DNA of 64,000 nucleotides from an uncultured Coriobacteriales bacterium. Its GTDB lineage: Bacteria > Actinomycetota > Coriobacteriia > Coriobacteriales > UMGS124. The stretch covers positions 51,420 through 115,419 of the forward strand of contig CAKUFZ010000006.1 of NCBI GenBank assembly GCA_934654475.1, in the 5' to 3' direction. The notes beneath the pieces were generated by a model, which saw only the letters and a program-made list of their open reading frames with translations, had not been told where the DNA came from and did not search any database. Numbering within the stretch: position 1 is the first letter of the stretch; each line of letters starts with the position of its first letter. Shown one piece after another: positions 7,387 to 16,729 of this stretch. A program made the translations under genes and the position numbers.

Positions 7387-8967
7387 CTAGGCGTTTACCG
7401 CCGCCTCAGCAGCAGGCTGGCCCTGCACCTGGCCCGACATGTCATAGCCATAGCCATAACCGGGGGCGTAGAAGAAGCCGTAGCCCCAGCCGGGCATCGC
7501 ATAGCCATAGCCCTGCCCGTAGCCGTACCCGGGGCCATAGCCGTAACCGTAATCGGAACCATAGCCCTCGCCGTAGCCGTAGTCATCCGCACCGCCGTAA
7601 GAATCCTGGCCGGAGAACACGCCAGAGGGGCCTTCGGCATCGCTGGAAGACTCGTCGTCGGCGCTACCAAACAGGTAGTCGATGATGCTCTTGACCTTGC
7701 CGCTACCGTCCTGCTCGGTGGCATCGGAGGCCTCTTCCTCAGTGTAGTCGGTGTCCTTGCCCAGCGTGACCTCGAACTCCTGCTCCTCGCCGTCGCGCTC
7801 GACCGTAAGGGTCACCGTGTCGCCAATCTTGTGCGAACGCACCTGGATGATGAGGTCGTTGGCGGAGTAAATCTGCTCGCCATCGCACGCGGTGATGACG
7901 TCACCGGCCTGGATGCCAGCCTGCTCGGCACCCGAGCCCTTCATGACATCTTGCACATAGGCGCCCATAAGGGAGGAAGACATGGTGTTGGACGAGCCGA
8001 CCTGGCTGTAATAGGCGTAGTAGTCGTTCATGTTAGACACGTGCATGCCCAGCTGCGGGTGGCTCGCCACGCCGTCGCTCAGGAGCTGGTCGACAACGTC
8101 CTTGATGTAGTTGGAGGGAATGGCATAGCTCATGCCTGCCCAGTCACCGGTACTTGAGGCGTTGTAGGTGGTCATGCCCACCAACTCGCCGTTGGCGTTG
8201 ACCATGGCGCCGCCCGAGGAACCCTCGTTGATCATGGCGTCGGACTGAATGGCGCCCACGTAGTAGGCGGTGGTGTCGTTCAGCTGGATGGTGGTGGTGC
8301 GGTTGACGCCCGAGACAATACCGGTGGAGACCGAGGTGTCCTCGCCCATGGGGCTGCCCACCGTCATGACCCACGAGCCCACCTTAAGGGCGTCAGAGTC
8401 GCCGAACTCGATGGGGGTCAGCTGCTCGTCGCCCGGTTCAATCTTGAGTACGGCAATGTCGCTCGTAGGATCGGTGCCCACAATGGTGGCGTCATAGGCC
8501 ACGTCGCCCATGACGACCTGAATGACGGGCTCGTCCTGCTCGTCCACGTTGTCGTATCCCTCGATGACGTGGTAGTTCGTGAGGATGTGACCCTCGGTGT
8601 CAAGCGCGACGCACGATCCGCTTGCCACGCCCACCGAACCCTGCGTGCCCACAAGAGCATAGACGGTGCCCACCGAAGGCAGGACCTTCTCGGCCACGCT
8701 CTCAGCGAGCGTGGGATCGGTGTCGACGGCGCCGGCCGTGCTGGCAGCATTCTCGTCGGCGGGCGCGGTGGCAACCGTGGAGCTCTCATCGGCAACAGCT
8801 AGGTTGGAGGAAGCGGCGCTCGTCATGAACGCGCCGCCCGCAAGGCCAATCGACAGCGCAAGTGCGCCGGCAACGATCTTGCCCGAGAGTCCCATGCGTG
8901 CACGGGTGCGGGCGCTTTCAGGAGCGAACTCAATGACCGGCTCGTTGTTCTTGTTGAAGGTACTCAT
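7387..8967 (-). CDS. HtrA/DegP-like membrane-anchored serine protease with Gly/Tyr-rich tail
   Basis: An extracytoplasmic quality-control protease of 526 residues. It has a short cytosolic N-terminus, one transmembrane helix at about 29-50 (GKIVAGALALSIGLAGGAFM), then a trypsin-like domain with His133 (TNYHVI), Asp170 (TSDIAVLKI) and Ser251 (INEGSSGGAM; the usual Asn before Ser is Ser here). A PDZ domain follows at about 335-405 (GAYVQDVMKGSGAEQAGIQA, then GDVITACDG). The unusual part is the C-terminus: after an acidic linker, about residues 457-509 are a Gly/Tyr repeat (GYGPGYGYGQGYGYA). Such tails are not part of standard HtrA proteins; a role in cell-wall interaction or self-association is only a guess. 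Confidence 0.93.
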   Translation of the reverse strand: MSTFNKNNEPVIEFAPESARTRARMGLSGKIVAGALALSIGLAGGAFMTSAASSNLAVADESSTVATAPADENAASTAGAVDTDPTLAESVAEKVLPSVGTVYALVGTQGSVGVASGSCVALDTEGHILTNYHVIEGYDNVDEQDEPVIQVVMGDVAYDATIVGTDPTSDIAVLKIEPGDEQLTPIEFGDSDALKVGSWVMTVGSPMGEDTSVSTGIVSGVNRTTTIQLNDTTAYYVGAIQSDAMINEGSSGGAMVNANGELVGMTTYNASSTGDWAGMSYAIPSNYIKDVVDQLLSDGVASHPQLGMHVSNMNDYYAYYSQVGSSNTMSSSLMGAYVQDVMKGSGAEQAGIQAGDVITACDGEQIYSANDLIIQVRSHKIGDTVTLTVERDGEEQEFEVTLGKDTDYTEEEASDATEQDGSGKVKSIIDYLFGSADDESSSDAEGPSGVFSGQDSYGGADDYGYGEGYGSDYGYGYGPGYGYGQGYGYAMPGWGYGFFYAPGYGYGYDMSGQVQGQPAAEAAVNA

Positions 8968-9154
8968 ATGCTGTGTCCTTCCTACTCCCAGGCCTCACAG
9001 AGGGGCCGTCGTTTTTTTGACTATTGAAGGTTTACCCCAAACCGCTGAAACATACGTGAATCGATAGACCCACAAAGACCTGCCAGATACCTGAGGCGCC
9101 TTTCAGAAAGAGCGGGTGCGAACGCCAGATCCCCCAATCCGACAGCAACATCCC

Positions 9155-11161
9155 CTACTGTTGCAGGCCGAACTCAATCGCCGCAACATTATCGCGCATC
9201 GAACGCACGGTCTCACGTGAAATGAGCTCATTGTCGAAGGCTATTCGAATTTGTTCGCGCTCGATGAGAAGCGCGCGGCGCATGATGGCGTCGGTGGGCA
9301 CCATGGACGCGCCCAGGCGCGAATGAGCCGACTGACCGTTTGAACGCGCCGCAGCAGCCATACGCTGGTACTCCAATGTCAGATGGACGATGGCCTCCTC
9401 GTCGAAACCGTCGTCGGGCTCAACCTCGGCAAGCTCCGAGAGCACGTACTCGGCACACGACAGGCGCAGGGAGTCTCGGGCGCGACGGCGCTTCTCACGC
9501 GCATCCTCCCCCAGCCCCCAATCTTGAGAACCGGTTTGGAGCAGCACGCCGAACCAGCCCGAGACATTGCGCAGAAGCCAGCGTATCTCCCCCTTGTGGT
9601 GGATACGCGAAAGCTTGCGCTCGAGCTCCCACAGATAGCCATAGCCCACGACGGGCGCGACCTCATGGTCGCGGATGGCCTTGTTCACGCGCACGGCCTC
9701 CCATGCCACAGCGCGCTCATGCAGGCTGTCCTCCGCCTTGTCCTCCATCGAAGAGGCCTTCTTGATGCGGTCGATGCGCGTCTCGTAGGTCGCGATGACG
9801 CGGCGCAACGCGCGCTTGTCGACGATTGCCTCGTCGTGCGACAGCTCACGGATGACATTGCGCAGCACCTGCACGCGACCCTGCGTCTCTTCAATGCGCG
9901 TGAGCTGGGGTTCCTTTTTGGGCACAAGCAGCGGCACCACGAAATTGGCGAGCAGAAGCGTTATGAGAATGACGCCCGCCCCCAGGAAGATGAGCAGCTC
10001 GCGGCACTGCAGGACCTCGCCGGTGCCCACAACGCGCGGGATGGTGAGGCAGATGGACAGCGTCACGGCACCTTTGGGACCGGCGAGCGTGAGCAGAAGG
10101 GCGTCCTTGGCCGCCTTGCCGTCGATCTTGTGGCGCTTGCCGTCCTCGCGGACCCTCACGCGCTCCATCCCCAGGCACCACACGAAACGAACCGCGATGA
10201 GCGCGACGGTGATGAGCACGACGTCAAGAATGAGGGTTTCATTGGGATAGCTGCTAGCCCAGGTGCGCGCCGTGGCGTTGGGCAGAAGCGTGCCCAACAA
10301 CACGAAGCACATGCCGTTGAGCGCGAAGGAGATGACCTTCCAGACGCTTGAGCTCACGATGTTGAGTCGCGCCGTGCTCGGCATCAGCGCCCTTGTGTTG
10401 AAGGAGTCCACGATACCGGCAGCCACAACCGCCAAGATGCCTGAAACTCCCAGCTCTTCAGCAATGAGATAGAACGCAAAGGGAGTGAGTACCTGCACCA
10501 GCACGTGGAACGTCACGTCTTCCAAGCCGGTGCGGCGCACGGAATTGATGATGAGGCCCTTGACCGCAGCGAGAAGCGCGCCCAGCACGATGCCGCCCAC
10601 AAAGCTCCAGGCAAGCGACATACCTGCATCGACCACAGAGAACGCGCCTGTGACCAGCGCCGCTATGGCGAACTGAAACGACACGACGCCCGACGCGTCG
10701 TTGAGCAGGCATTCTCCCTGCAGGAGCGTCTTATGGTTCTTATCGATGGAGAGGCGCTTGCCCAGCGTGGTGACAGCCACTGCATCGGTGGGACCCAAGG
10801 CCGCACCCAGGGCAAACGCCGCAGCAAGCGGAATGGAAGGCACAAGCGTATGCGTAAAGAAGCCCACGACGAGCACGATGAGCAGAACGAGCCCCAATGC
10901 CAGCGCCAGCACAGGCCTGCGCTGGCGCCACAGGGCCTTCTTGTCCGCCTCGATGGCGTCCCAGTAGAGCAAGGGCGCGATGAAGAAGATGAGGAAGAAG
11001 TCTGGGTCGAGCGTGATGGTGACCGGAGCCGGGCTCATGGCAAGCGCGACACCGAGCACGATCTGCACGAGCGAGGCAGGTGCCTTCGGGAAAATCTGGG
11101 CCACGATACTCGACACGAGGACGGCGGCAAGCATGAGAACGACGGGCAGGACGGACTCCAC
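9155..11161 (-). CDS. Na+/H+ antiporter, CPA1/NhaP type, with long cytosolic tail
   Basis: A cation/proton antiporter of the inner membrane, 668 residues. The first ~400 residues are 10-12 hydrophobic helices with the family motifs LGAALGPTDAVAV and GECLLNDASG (the Asn-Asp ion-site pair). The last ~250 residues are a charged cytosolic domain, longer than in minimal NhaP proteins and probably regulatory. The start is GTG at 11161, with GGAG five bases upstream. It lies downstream of groEL on the same strand but is separated by 420 bp containing a terminator and palindromes, so it is probably transcribed separately. Confidence 0.9.
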   Translation of the reverse strand: MESVLPVVLMLAAVLVSSIVAQIFPKAPASLVQIVLGVALAMSPAPVTITLDPDFFLIFFIAPLLYWDAIEADKKALWRQRRPVLALALGLVLLIVLVVGFFTHTLVPSIPLAAAFALGAALGPTDAVAVTTLGKRLSIDKNHKTLLQGECLLNDASGVVSFQFAIAALVTGAFSVVDAGMSLAWSFVGGIVLGALLAAVKGLIINSVRRTGLEDVTFHVLVQVLTPFAFYLIAEELGVSGILAVVAAGIVDSFNTRALMPSTARLNIVSSSVWKVISFALNGMCFVLLGTLLPNATARTWASSYPNETLILDVVLITVALIAVRFVWCLGMERVRVREDGKRHKIDGKAAKDALLLTLAGPKGAVTLSICLTIPRVVGTGEVLQCRELLIFLGAGVILITLLLANFVVPLLVPKKEPQLTRIEETQGRVQVLRNVIRELSHDEAIVDKRALRRVIATYETRIDRIKKASSMEDKAEDSLHERAVAWEAVRVNKAIRDHEVAPVVGYGYLWELERKLSRIHHKGEIRWLLRNVSGWFGVLLQTGSQDWGLGEDAREKRRRARDSLRLSCAEYVLSELAEVEPDDGFDEEAIVHLTLEYQRMAAAARSNGQSAHSRLGASMVPTDAIMRRALLIEREQIRIAFDNELISRETVRSMRDNVAAIEFGLQQ

Positions 11162-11222
11162 ATGTGCTCCAATCTGCTTGTGCGCTCTAGCGCAGCCACA
11201 TCGGCTGCGTTAAAAACAGAGC

Positions 11223-11262
11223 TGCTGCGGCAAAGCGCCCTTCGGGCAACGCTGCCGCAGCA
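11223..11262. repeat. Compact hairpin resembling a minimal family 1 element
   Basis: Arms TGCTGCGGC and GCCGCAGCA enclose AAAGCGC, a CCTTCGGG tetraloop hairpin and CAACGCTG. The boxes resemble GCAAGGCGC and GGAACGCAGC of the family 1 palindromes but the GTAC apex is missing. The relationship is tentative. Confidence 0.5.
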
Positions 11263-11287
11263 ACTATGTAGGCTTCTAGCCATAAAC

Positions 11288-11322
11288 CAAAATGCCCCCC
11301 GCGAGAACCTCGCAGGGGGCAT
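11288..11322 (-). terminator. Rho-independent terminator beyond groEL
   Basis: On the minus strand, ATGCCCCCTGCGAG pairs with CTCGCGGGGGGCAT (one mismatch), followed by the T-rich TTTGGTTT. It lies about 260 nt past the groEL stop, beyond two family 1 palindromes. Confidence 0.75.
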
Positions 11323-11370
11323 CCGCAAAAACTACCAATCCAGAACTGCCAATCCACACACAACAGCAGT

Positions 11371-11484
11371 TGCACGGAAGCGCTGTGGCAAGGCGCCCGA
11401 AGGCGATGTGCGCGGTGCGGGCCTTTGGCCTACTGGACGTACATGAGCCTTCGGGGAACGCAGCCACAGCGCTTTCGGAATGCA
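11371..11484. repeat. Family 1 palindromic repeat, long-loop copy near groEL
   Basis: Outer arms AAGCGCTGTGGC and GCCACAGCGCTT are perfect, with TGCA at both ends. Then come GCAAGGCGC, inner stem CCGAAGG/CCTTCGG, the long loop (GTGCGCGGTGCGGGCC), ACTGGACGTACATGAG and GGAACGCAGC. The loop arm closely matches the copy at 4028-4131. Confidence 0.9.
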
Positions 11485-11489
11485 CCCAT

Positions 11490-11572
11490 AGAATCCGCTG
11501 CAACAAGGCGCGCGATGGCGATGTGTACTGGGCGTACATGAGCCTGAGCGGAACGCAGTTGCAGCGGATTCT
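11490..11572. repeat. Family 1 palindromic repeat adjoining the groEL stop
   Basis: Perfect 15-bp outer arms AGAATCCGCTGCAAC and GTTGCAGCGGATTCT enclose AAGGCGC, a weak inner stem, GATGTGTACTGGGCGTACAT and GGAACGCAG. It ends 10 nt from the groEL stop codon. Confidence 0.9.
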
Positions 11573-11581
11573 AAAGAAATT

Positions 11582-13219
11582 TTAGTACATGCCGCCCTGG
11601 CCGCCTTGGGCAGCAGCCGCGCTAATGGCGTCCTCGATGGTGGTGTCCTTGGGGATGTCGGTCACCGTGGCCTCGGTGATGAGGATGAGGCCAGCGATGG
11701 AGGCAGCGTTCTGCAGCGTGACGCGGGAAACCTTGACCGGGTCGAGCACGCCCATCTCGATCATGTTGCCCCACTTGCCGCTTGCGGAGTCCAGACCGCA
11801 GCCGGCCTCCATGTTGCGGACCTTCTCCACGACGACCTGACCCTCGTAGCCGGCGTTGGCCGCGATGGTGGCCACAGGAGCAGCCAGGGCCTTCTTGACG
11901 ATGTTCACGCCGATCTGCTCGTCGGCGTCGTCGAGCTTCAGCTCGTCGAGGCCGCGCAGGGCGTCCATGAACGCAACGCCGCCGCCGGCGACGATGCCCT
12001 CCTCAACGGCAGCGCGGGTGGCCTGCAGGGCGTCCTCGATGCGGTGCTTGATTTCCTTCATCTCGGACTCGGTCGCAGCACCGACCTTGATGACGGCGAC
12101 GCCGCCGGAGAGCTTGGCCAGACGCTCCTGGAGCTTCTCACGGTCGAAGTCGGACTTGGTGTTCTCCATCTCGCCCTTGATCTGAGCAACGCGGGCGTCG
12201 ATGGCGGCCTTGTCGCCGGCACCGTCGACGATGGTGGTGTTGTCCTTCGTGATCTTGACCGACTTGGCGCGGCCGAGGTCGTCGATCGTGGCGTCGGCGA
12301 GCTTGGAGCCCAGGTCGCTCATGATGGGCGTGGCAGCGGTGAGGGCGGCAATGTCCTCGAGCATGCGCTTACGACGGTCGCCGTAGCCGGGGGCTTTGAC
12401 GGCGGCGATGTTCAGCGAGCCGCGCAGCTTGTTGAGGATGAGGGTGGCCAGAGCCTCGCCCTCGACGTCCTCGGCGATGATCACGAGCGGCTTGCCGGAA
12501 CGCATGACGTCCTCGAGCAGCGGCACGATGTCCTGAACGTTGGAGATCTTCTGGTCGGTCACGAGGATGTAGGGGTCCTTGAAGTTGGCCTCCATGCGCT
12601 CGTTGTCCGTGGCGAAGTAAGGCGAGATGTAGCCCTTGTCGAACTGCATGCCCTCGACGGTGTCGATGTCGATGCCGAAGGTCTGGGACTCCTCGACGGT
12701 GATGACGCCGTCCTTGCCAACGACCTCCATGGCCTCGGCGATCTTGTTGCCGATGTTGGCATCGCCGGCGGAAATGGTGCCGACGGAAGCAATCTGCTCC
12801 TTGGAGGAAACAGGCTTGGCAACACCCTTCATGTGCTCGACAACAGCCTCGACGGCCTTGTCGATGCCGCGACGGATGGCCAGCGGGTTGGCGCCAGCGG
12901 TGACGTTGCGCAGGCCCTCGTTGACGATGACCTGGGCAAGCAGCGTGGCGGTGGTGGTGCCGTCACCCACGAGGTCGTTCGTCTTGGTGGCGACCTCCTT
13001 CACGAGCTGGGCGCCCATGTTCTCGATGTGGTCGGGCAGCTCGATCTCCTTGGCGACGGAAACGCCGTCGTTGGTGATGGTGGGAGCGCCGTAGGAACGC
13101 TCAAGGGCGACGTAACGACCCTTGGGGCCCATGGTGACGGTCACGGCATCGGCCAGGGTGTTGACGCCCTTGGCGAGCTTGGCGCGAGCGTCGGCGTTGA
13201 AAGCAATCTGCTTAGCCAT
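11582..13219 (-). CDS. groEL: Chaperonin GroEL
   Basis: The 60-kDa ATP-dependent chaperonin that folds proteins in a double ring capped by GroES. It is full length at 545 residues. It opens AKQIAFNADARAKLAKGVN and has the nucleotide-binding segment VGDGTTTATLLAQ, the equatorial AGGGVAFMDALRGL stretch and the Gly/Met-rich C-terminal tail (GGQGGMY, with a terminal Tyr). It follows groES by 93 bp on the same strand, forming the usual operon. No CIRCE element is visible upstream of the pair. Confidence 0.98.
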   Translation of the reverse strand: MAKQIAFNADARAKLAKGVNTLADAVTVTMGPKGRYVALERSYGAPTITNDGVSVAKEIELPDHIENMGAQLVKEVATKTNDLVGDGTTTATLLAQVIVNEGLRNVTAGANPLAIRRGIDKAVEAVVEHMKGVAKPVSSKEQIASVGTISAGDANIGNKIAEAMEVVGKDGVITVEESQTFGIDIDTVEGMQFDKGYISPYFATDNERMEANFKDPYILVTDQKISNVQDIVPLLEDVMRSGKPLVIIAEDVEGEALATLILNKLRGSLNIAAVKAPGYGDRRKRMLEDIAALTAATPIMSDLGSKLADATIDDLGRAKSVKITKDNTTIVDGAGDKAAIDARVAQIKGEMENTKSDFDREKLQERLAKLSGGVAVIKVGAATESEMKEIKHRIEDALQATRAAVEEGIVAGGGVAFMDALRGLDELKLDDADEQIGVNIVKKALAAPVATIAANAGYEGQVVVEKVRNMEAGCGLDSASGKWGNMIEMGVLDPVKVSRVTLQNAASIAGLILITEATVTDIPKDTTIEDAISAAAAQGGQGGMY

Positions 13220-13312
13220 TGTTCAAGACCTCCTGATGAGTGGGTGAATGGAAAAGGGGCCGCGCGTCGCCGAGTCACCAGGCGCGCAAGCCCCTCTTAT
13301 ATATGAGCGGTC

Positions 13313-13603
13313 TTACTCCTCGACGACGGCGTAGATGTCGGAGTCGCGCATGAGCAGGTACTCCTCGCCGTCGATCTTGACCTCGTTGCCGCCGTACTTG
13401 CCATAGATGACAACGTCGCCAACCTTGACGTCAACGGGGATGCGCTCGCCCTTGTCATCGAGCTTGCCAGCGCCGACAGCGATGACCTCGCCGCGCTGGG
13501 GCTTCTCCTGGGCGCCAGAAGAGATGTACAGGCCGGAGGCAGTCTTCTGCTCCGCCTTCTCGGGCTTGACCAGGACTCGATCTCCCAAAGGCCTCAACTG
13601 CAT
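13313..13603 (-). CDS. groES: Co-chaperonin GroES
   Basis: The 10-kDa lid of the GroEL cage, 96 residues. It opens MQLRPLGDRVLVKPEKAEQK, has the mobile-loop stretch TASGLYISSGAQEKPQ, and ends VKIDGEEYLLMRDSDIYAVV, all typical of the family. ATG 13603 was chosen because it opens the conserved LRPLGDRV and has GGAGG upstream; longer in-frame starts have no family similarity. It is the first gene of the groES-groEL operon. Confidence 0.97.
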   Translation of the reverse strand: MQLRPLGDRVLVKPEKAEQKTASGLYISSGAQEKPQRGEVIAVGAGKLDDKGERIPVDVKVGDVVIYGKYGGNEVKIDGEEYLLMRDSDIYAVVEE

Positions 13604-13928
13604 GATGGAACCTCCTCGTTTGCTGTCCGCGCGCTGCGCGGTGCCTGCCCGACTTTGCCGCGGGTGGCTTTTGATGACGCACTGCATGGTACCCAGACTT
13701 GCGTTCTCTAACAACTTCAGTGAAAGAAATCTCACAATTCAAGACTTAGATTATATGGCTCGCACATATACCAACAATCTCATGGCGTCCCCTGAGGGAT
13801 TTGGGGACGAGATAGGGCTTGCACGCATATGCTTTGCCGTGAGGTGCCTTGGCCTGGGCGCGCGGTACCATAGGGGCCGTCAAAACTTGCCGCCATGGCG
13901 GCTGGGACAACAAGAAGGAGCACACAGC
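13604..13928. other. Divergent intergenic region between groES and the phosphohexomutase gene
   Basis: This 325-bp stretch must hold the promoters for groES (minus) and the mutase (plus). I see no CIRCE (TTAGCACTC dyad) or HAIR heat-shock operator and no promoter good enough to annotate. The segment around 13690-13760 is distinctly A+T-rich compared with its surroundings. No gene is supported here. Confidence 0.6.
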
Positions 13929-15653
13929 ATGAACGAGCGCGCAATGCGTGAGTACACCCGCTGGGCGGAGAGGGTCACCGACCCTGAGCTTGCCGAGCAG
14001 CTCGCCGCCATGAAGGGCGACGAGAAGGCCATTGAGGACGCATTCTTCCAGGACCTCGAGTTCGGCACGGCAGGCCTGCGCGGCGTTCTCGGCGCCGGCT
14101 CGAACCGCATGAACGTCTACACGGTCGCACTCGCCACGCAGGGCCTGGCCAACTACCTCAAGGCGAACTTCGACGAGCCCAGCGTTGCCATCTGCCGCGA
14201 CTCGCGCCACAAGGGCGAGCTTTTCTGCCACGTGGCCGCCGAGGTGCTGGCGGCCAACGGCGTCGCAGCTCACCTCTACCCGCGCCTGGAGCCCACGCCC
14301 GCCTGCTCCTTCGCCACGCGCGACCTGGGGTGCTCGGCCGGCATCAACATCACCGCAAGCCACAACCCCGCCGAGTACAACGGCTACAAGGTGTACGGCG
14401 CCGACGGCTGCCAGATCACCACGCAGGCTTCCAAGGACATCCTCGCCGCCATCGGCCAGGTCGACATCTTCGACGGCGTGGCGCGCATGCCCTTTGACGA
14501 GGCCATGGACGCGGGCCTGGTCGACTACATCGGCGAGGGCACCGTCGAGCGCTTTGTGGACGCCGTGGCCCAGCAGTCCCAGCATGTGGAGGCGCCCGCC
14601 GACGGCGCCGACCTCAAGGTCGTGTACACCCCGCTCAACGGCGCGGGCCTTGAGTGTGTCTCGAAGATCCTCGAGCGCATCGGCGTGACCGACGTGACCG
14701 TGGTCCCCGAGCAGGCCCAGCCCGACGGCGACTTCCCCACCTGCCCCTACCCCAACCCCGAGATCAGGCAGGCGCTGCAAAAGGGCTTGGAGCTGTGCGC
14801 CGAGGTGCACCCCGACCTGCTGCTGGCCACCGACCCCGACGCCGACCGCACGGGCATCGCCGTGCCCCACAAGGGCGAGTATGTCCTGCTGAGCGGCAAC
14901 GAAGTAGGCGTGCTTCTCTCCGACTGGCTCGCCGGCCGCGCCGCGGCCCGCGGTGAGAACGTCGCGGACAAGCTCGTGGTCACCACCATCGTGAGCTCGT
15001 CGATGCTCGACGCCCTGGCTCACAAGCACGGCTTTGAGCTGCGCCGCACGCTCACCGGCTTCAAGTACATCGGCGAGCAGATCGCCCGCCTGGAGGAGAA
15101 GGGCGAGCAGGGCAGGTTCCTCTTCGGCTTCGAGGAGAGCTACGGCTACCTGAGCGGCACCTATGTGCGCGACAAGGACGCCGTGGTGGCCTCCATGCTC
15201 ATCTGCGAGATGGCCCGCGACTACAAGGGCCGCGGCATGGACCTGGTCGACGCCGTGGAGGCGCTCTACGACAAGCTCGGCTACTACCGCAACCGCACGA
15301 TCTCGCTGGCCTACCCCGGCGCTGAGGGCGCCGAGCAGATGCGCGCCATCATGGCTGGCCTGCGCGCCGAGCATCCCGCCCAGCTCGCAGGCCTTGCCGT
15401 GGAGGGCGTGGTCGACTACGCCCAGGGTGCGACCATGCCCCGCATCGGCGACGACGCGGCCGACGAGCAGATCCTGCCGGGCGCCAACGTGTTCGAGATC
15501 AACCTGGAGGGCTCCAACAAGGTCATCATCCGCCCGAGCGGTACCGAGCCCAAGATCAAGGCCTACGTGTTCGCCCGCGGCACGACCGACGCCGAGGCGC
15601 TCGCCCTTGTCGACGAGCTGGACGCTGCAGCCCGCAAGCTCCTGGGCGCCTAG
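13929..15653 (+). CDS. Alpha-D-phosphohexomutase (phosphoglucomutase/phosphomannomutase)
   Basis: Interconverts sugar 1- and 6-phosphates through a phosphoserine, supplying glucose-1-phosphate or mannose-1-phosphate for envelope polysaccharides. It has 574 residues, the length of the PgcA-like subfamily. Domains in order: N-terminal FGTAGLRGVLGAGSNRMN, the phosphoserine loop ITASHNPAEYNGYKVY, the metal loop ATDPDADRTGIA, the sugar-binding loop FGFEESYGYLSG, and the C-terminal phosphate loop RPSGTEPKIKAY. ATG 13929 has AAGGAG eight bases upstream, and the longer in-frame ORF upstream has no family similarity. A bidirectional hairpin pair follows. Sugar specificity cannot be decided from the sequence. 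Confidence 0.93.
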   Translation: MNERAMREYTRWAERVTDPELAEQLAAMKGDEKAIEDAFFQDLEFGTAGLRGVLGAGSNRMNVYTVALATQGLANYLKANFDEPSVAICRDSRHKGELFCHVAAEVLAANGVAAHLYPRLEPTPACSFATRDLGCSAGINITASHNPAEYNGYKVYGADGCQITTQASKDILAAIGQVDIFDGVARMPFDEAMDAGLVDYIGEGTVERFVDAVAQQSQHVEAPADGADLKVVYTPLNGAGLECVSKILERIGVTDVTVVPEQAQPDGDFPTCPYPNPEIRQALQKGLELCAEVHPDLLLATDPDADRTGIAVPHKGEYVLLSGNEVGVLLSDWLAGRAAARGENVADKLVVTTIVSSSMLDALAHKHGFELRRTLTGFKYIGEQIARLEEKGEQGRFLFGFEESYGYLSGTYVRDKDAVVASMLICEMARDYKGRGMDLVDAVEALYDKLGYYRNRTISLAYPGAEGAEQMRAIMAGLRAEHPAQLAGLAVEGVVDYAQGATMPRIGDDAADEQILPGANVFEINLEGSNKVIIRPSGTEPKIKAYVFARGTTDAEALALVDELDAAARKLLGA

Positions 15654-15687
15654 ACAACGCGGCGCAAGCCATATTCTGGGTAACGCA

Positions 15688-15733
15688 AACGCCCGCCCCG
15701 TGCACTCGCATCGAGCAGCACGGGGCGGGCGTT
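15688..15733 (+). terminator. Hairpin terminator after the phosphohexomutase gene
   Basis: The stem AACGCCCGCCCCGTGC pairs with GCACGGGGCGGGCGTT, 34 nt past the stop, followed by the modestly T-rich CTTGGTTT. Confidence 0.7.
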
Positions 15734-15749
15734 CTTGGTTTGCCACCAA

Positions 15750-15777
15750 AAAGGCCGCCCCCGATGGGACGGCCTTT
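15750..15777. terminator. Bidirectional terminator between convergent genes
   Basis: AAAGGCCG pairs with CGGCCTTT, with an inner CCC/GGG. It has a T-rich tail on the plus strand and an A-run on the other side, so it can serve the mutase gene (+) and the membrane protein gene (-). Confidence 0.7.
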
Positions 15778-15808
15778 CTTTGACTGCGTAAAACTACGGG
15801 CGCAAACG

Positions 15809-16513
15809 CTACTCGGCGTCGGCGACCTTGGCCTTCTTGTCGACCGAAGCCTTGTAGAGGCGCAGGGCCGCGTAGATGACGATGATCACGATGTAGAGGA
15901 TCACGTGGATGGAGCCGACGCTGCCCATGTTGGCAAGGGACAGACCCAGGGCCATGGCCACATGGACGCCGAGCAGGGCAACCATGAGGTAGGCGAACTT
16001 CTGCAGGCGGCGCCACACGGTGGCGTTCATGGCGGAGCGGATGAACTTGAACGACGTCACGCTCAGCACCACGAAGATGATGGTGAGGACAAGGGCGACG
16101 ATGAGCGAAGCAGCAAGCGTGGGCTTGAGGTTGCCGAAGTTGGAAAGCATCGGCAGGTAGCTCTTCAGGTAGGTCACGATGTGGCCGATGTAGAAGATGA
16201 ACGAAAGAATCGAAAGCTCACCGCGAATGGGCAGCAGGCCGCGCTTGATCTTGCTGCTGTCAGGCAGGGCGCCGGTGAACATGACGAGCGCCAGGAAGAA
16301 TGTACCCAAGTAGCCCTTCTGGAACATGAAGGTGAGCCAACGCCACTGGTTGGTGTTGACACCGGTGAGCACCGTCCAAAGGTACACGACGAGAGCGACC
16401 GTAGCGACAATGTAGAAGACCACCGAGTACTTACGCAGCGGCCTTGCGAGCGGGAACGCGACGATTGCCGTTATGGCAAGCGCCAGCAATATGCTGATAA
16501 TCTCTGCATCCAT
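15809..16513 (-). CDS. Ferric-reductase-like/MsrQ-like multi-pass membrane protein
   Basis: An integral membrane protein of 234 residues with about six to seven helices. It resembles the ferric reductase-like transmembrane superfamily: a PDSSKIKRGLLPIRGELSIL loop, then conserved-looking histidines in helices (FIFYIGHIVTY, LLGVHVAMALG, SIHVILYIVI) that could bind heme b. No flavin or NAD domain is attached and no partner subunit is adjacent, so the electron route is unknown. A TACCTGGTGTTTT motif shared with other redox loci here lies about 180 bp upstream. The heme ligands are inferred only from their placement in helices. Confidence 0.65.
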   Translation of the reverse strand: MDAEIISILLALAITAIVAFPLARPLRKYSVVFYIVATVALVVYLWTVLTGVNTNQWRWLTFMFQKGYLGTFFLALVMFTGALPDSSKIKRGLLPIRGELSILSFIFYIGHIVTYLKSYLPMLSNFGNLKPTLAASLIVALVLTIIFVVLSVTSFKFIRSAMNATVWRRLQKFAYLMVALLGVHVAMALGLSLANMGSVGSIHVILYIVIIVIYAALRLYKASVDKKAKVADAE

Positions 16514-16693
16514 GACGAAACTCTCCCTCTTTCTGACTGCGGGCCCTCATACCCTTGGAACGTACCTTACCTTAGATGTGCCCTCTTTGCCATCGTAAAA
16601 ACCGTCAGTGACCTCGTCTGAAAACCATTAAACCTGACGGGAAGTGCCTTTTTATCCCCAAACGAGTGTTAGATAGTTTTGTATGATGCCAAA

Positions 16694-16706
16694 TACCTGG
16701 TGTTTT
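16694..16706. promoter_or_regulatory. TACCTGGTGTTTT motif upstream of the ferric-reductase-like gene
   Basis: An exact copy of a motif also found at 25045 and 29689, with one mismatch at 24774. Its core is a TACC/GGTG imperfect dyad. It is a candidate operator of a redox regulon (inference). Confidence 0.4.
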
Positions 16707-16729
16707 GTTGCGAAAACAATTGTGTGACA

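Noticed and set aside
13604..13760. Heat-shock operator (CIRCE or HAIR) upstream of groES
   Set aside because: I looked for the TTAGCACTC/GAGTGCTAA dyad and the CTTGAGT dyad; neither is present.
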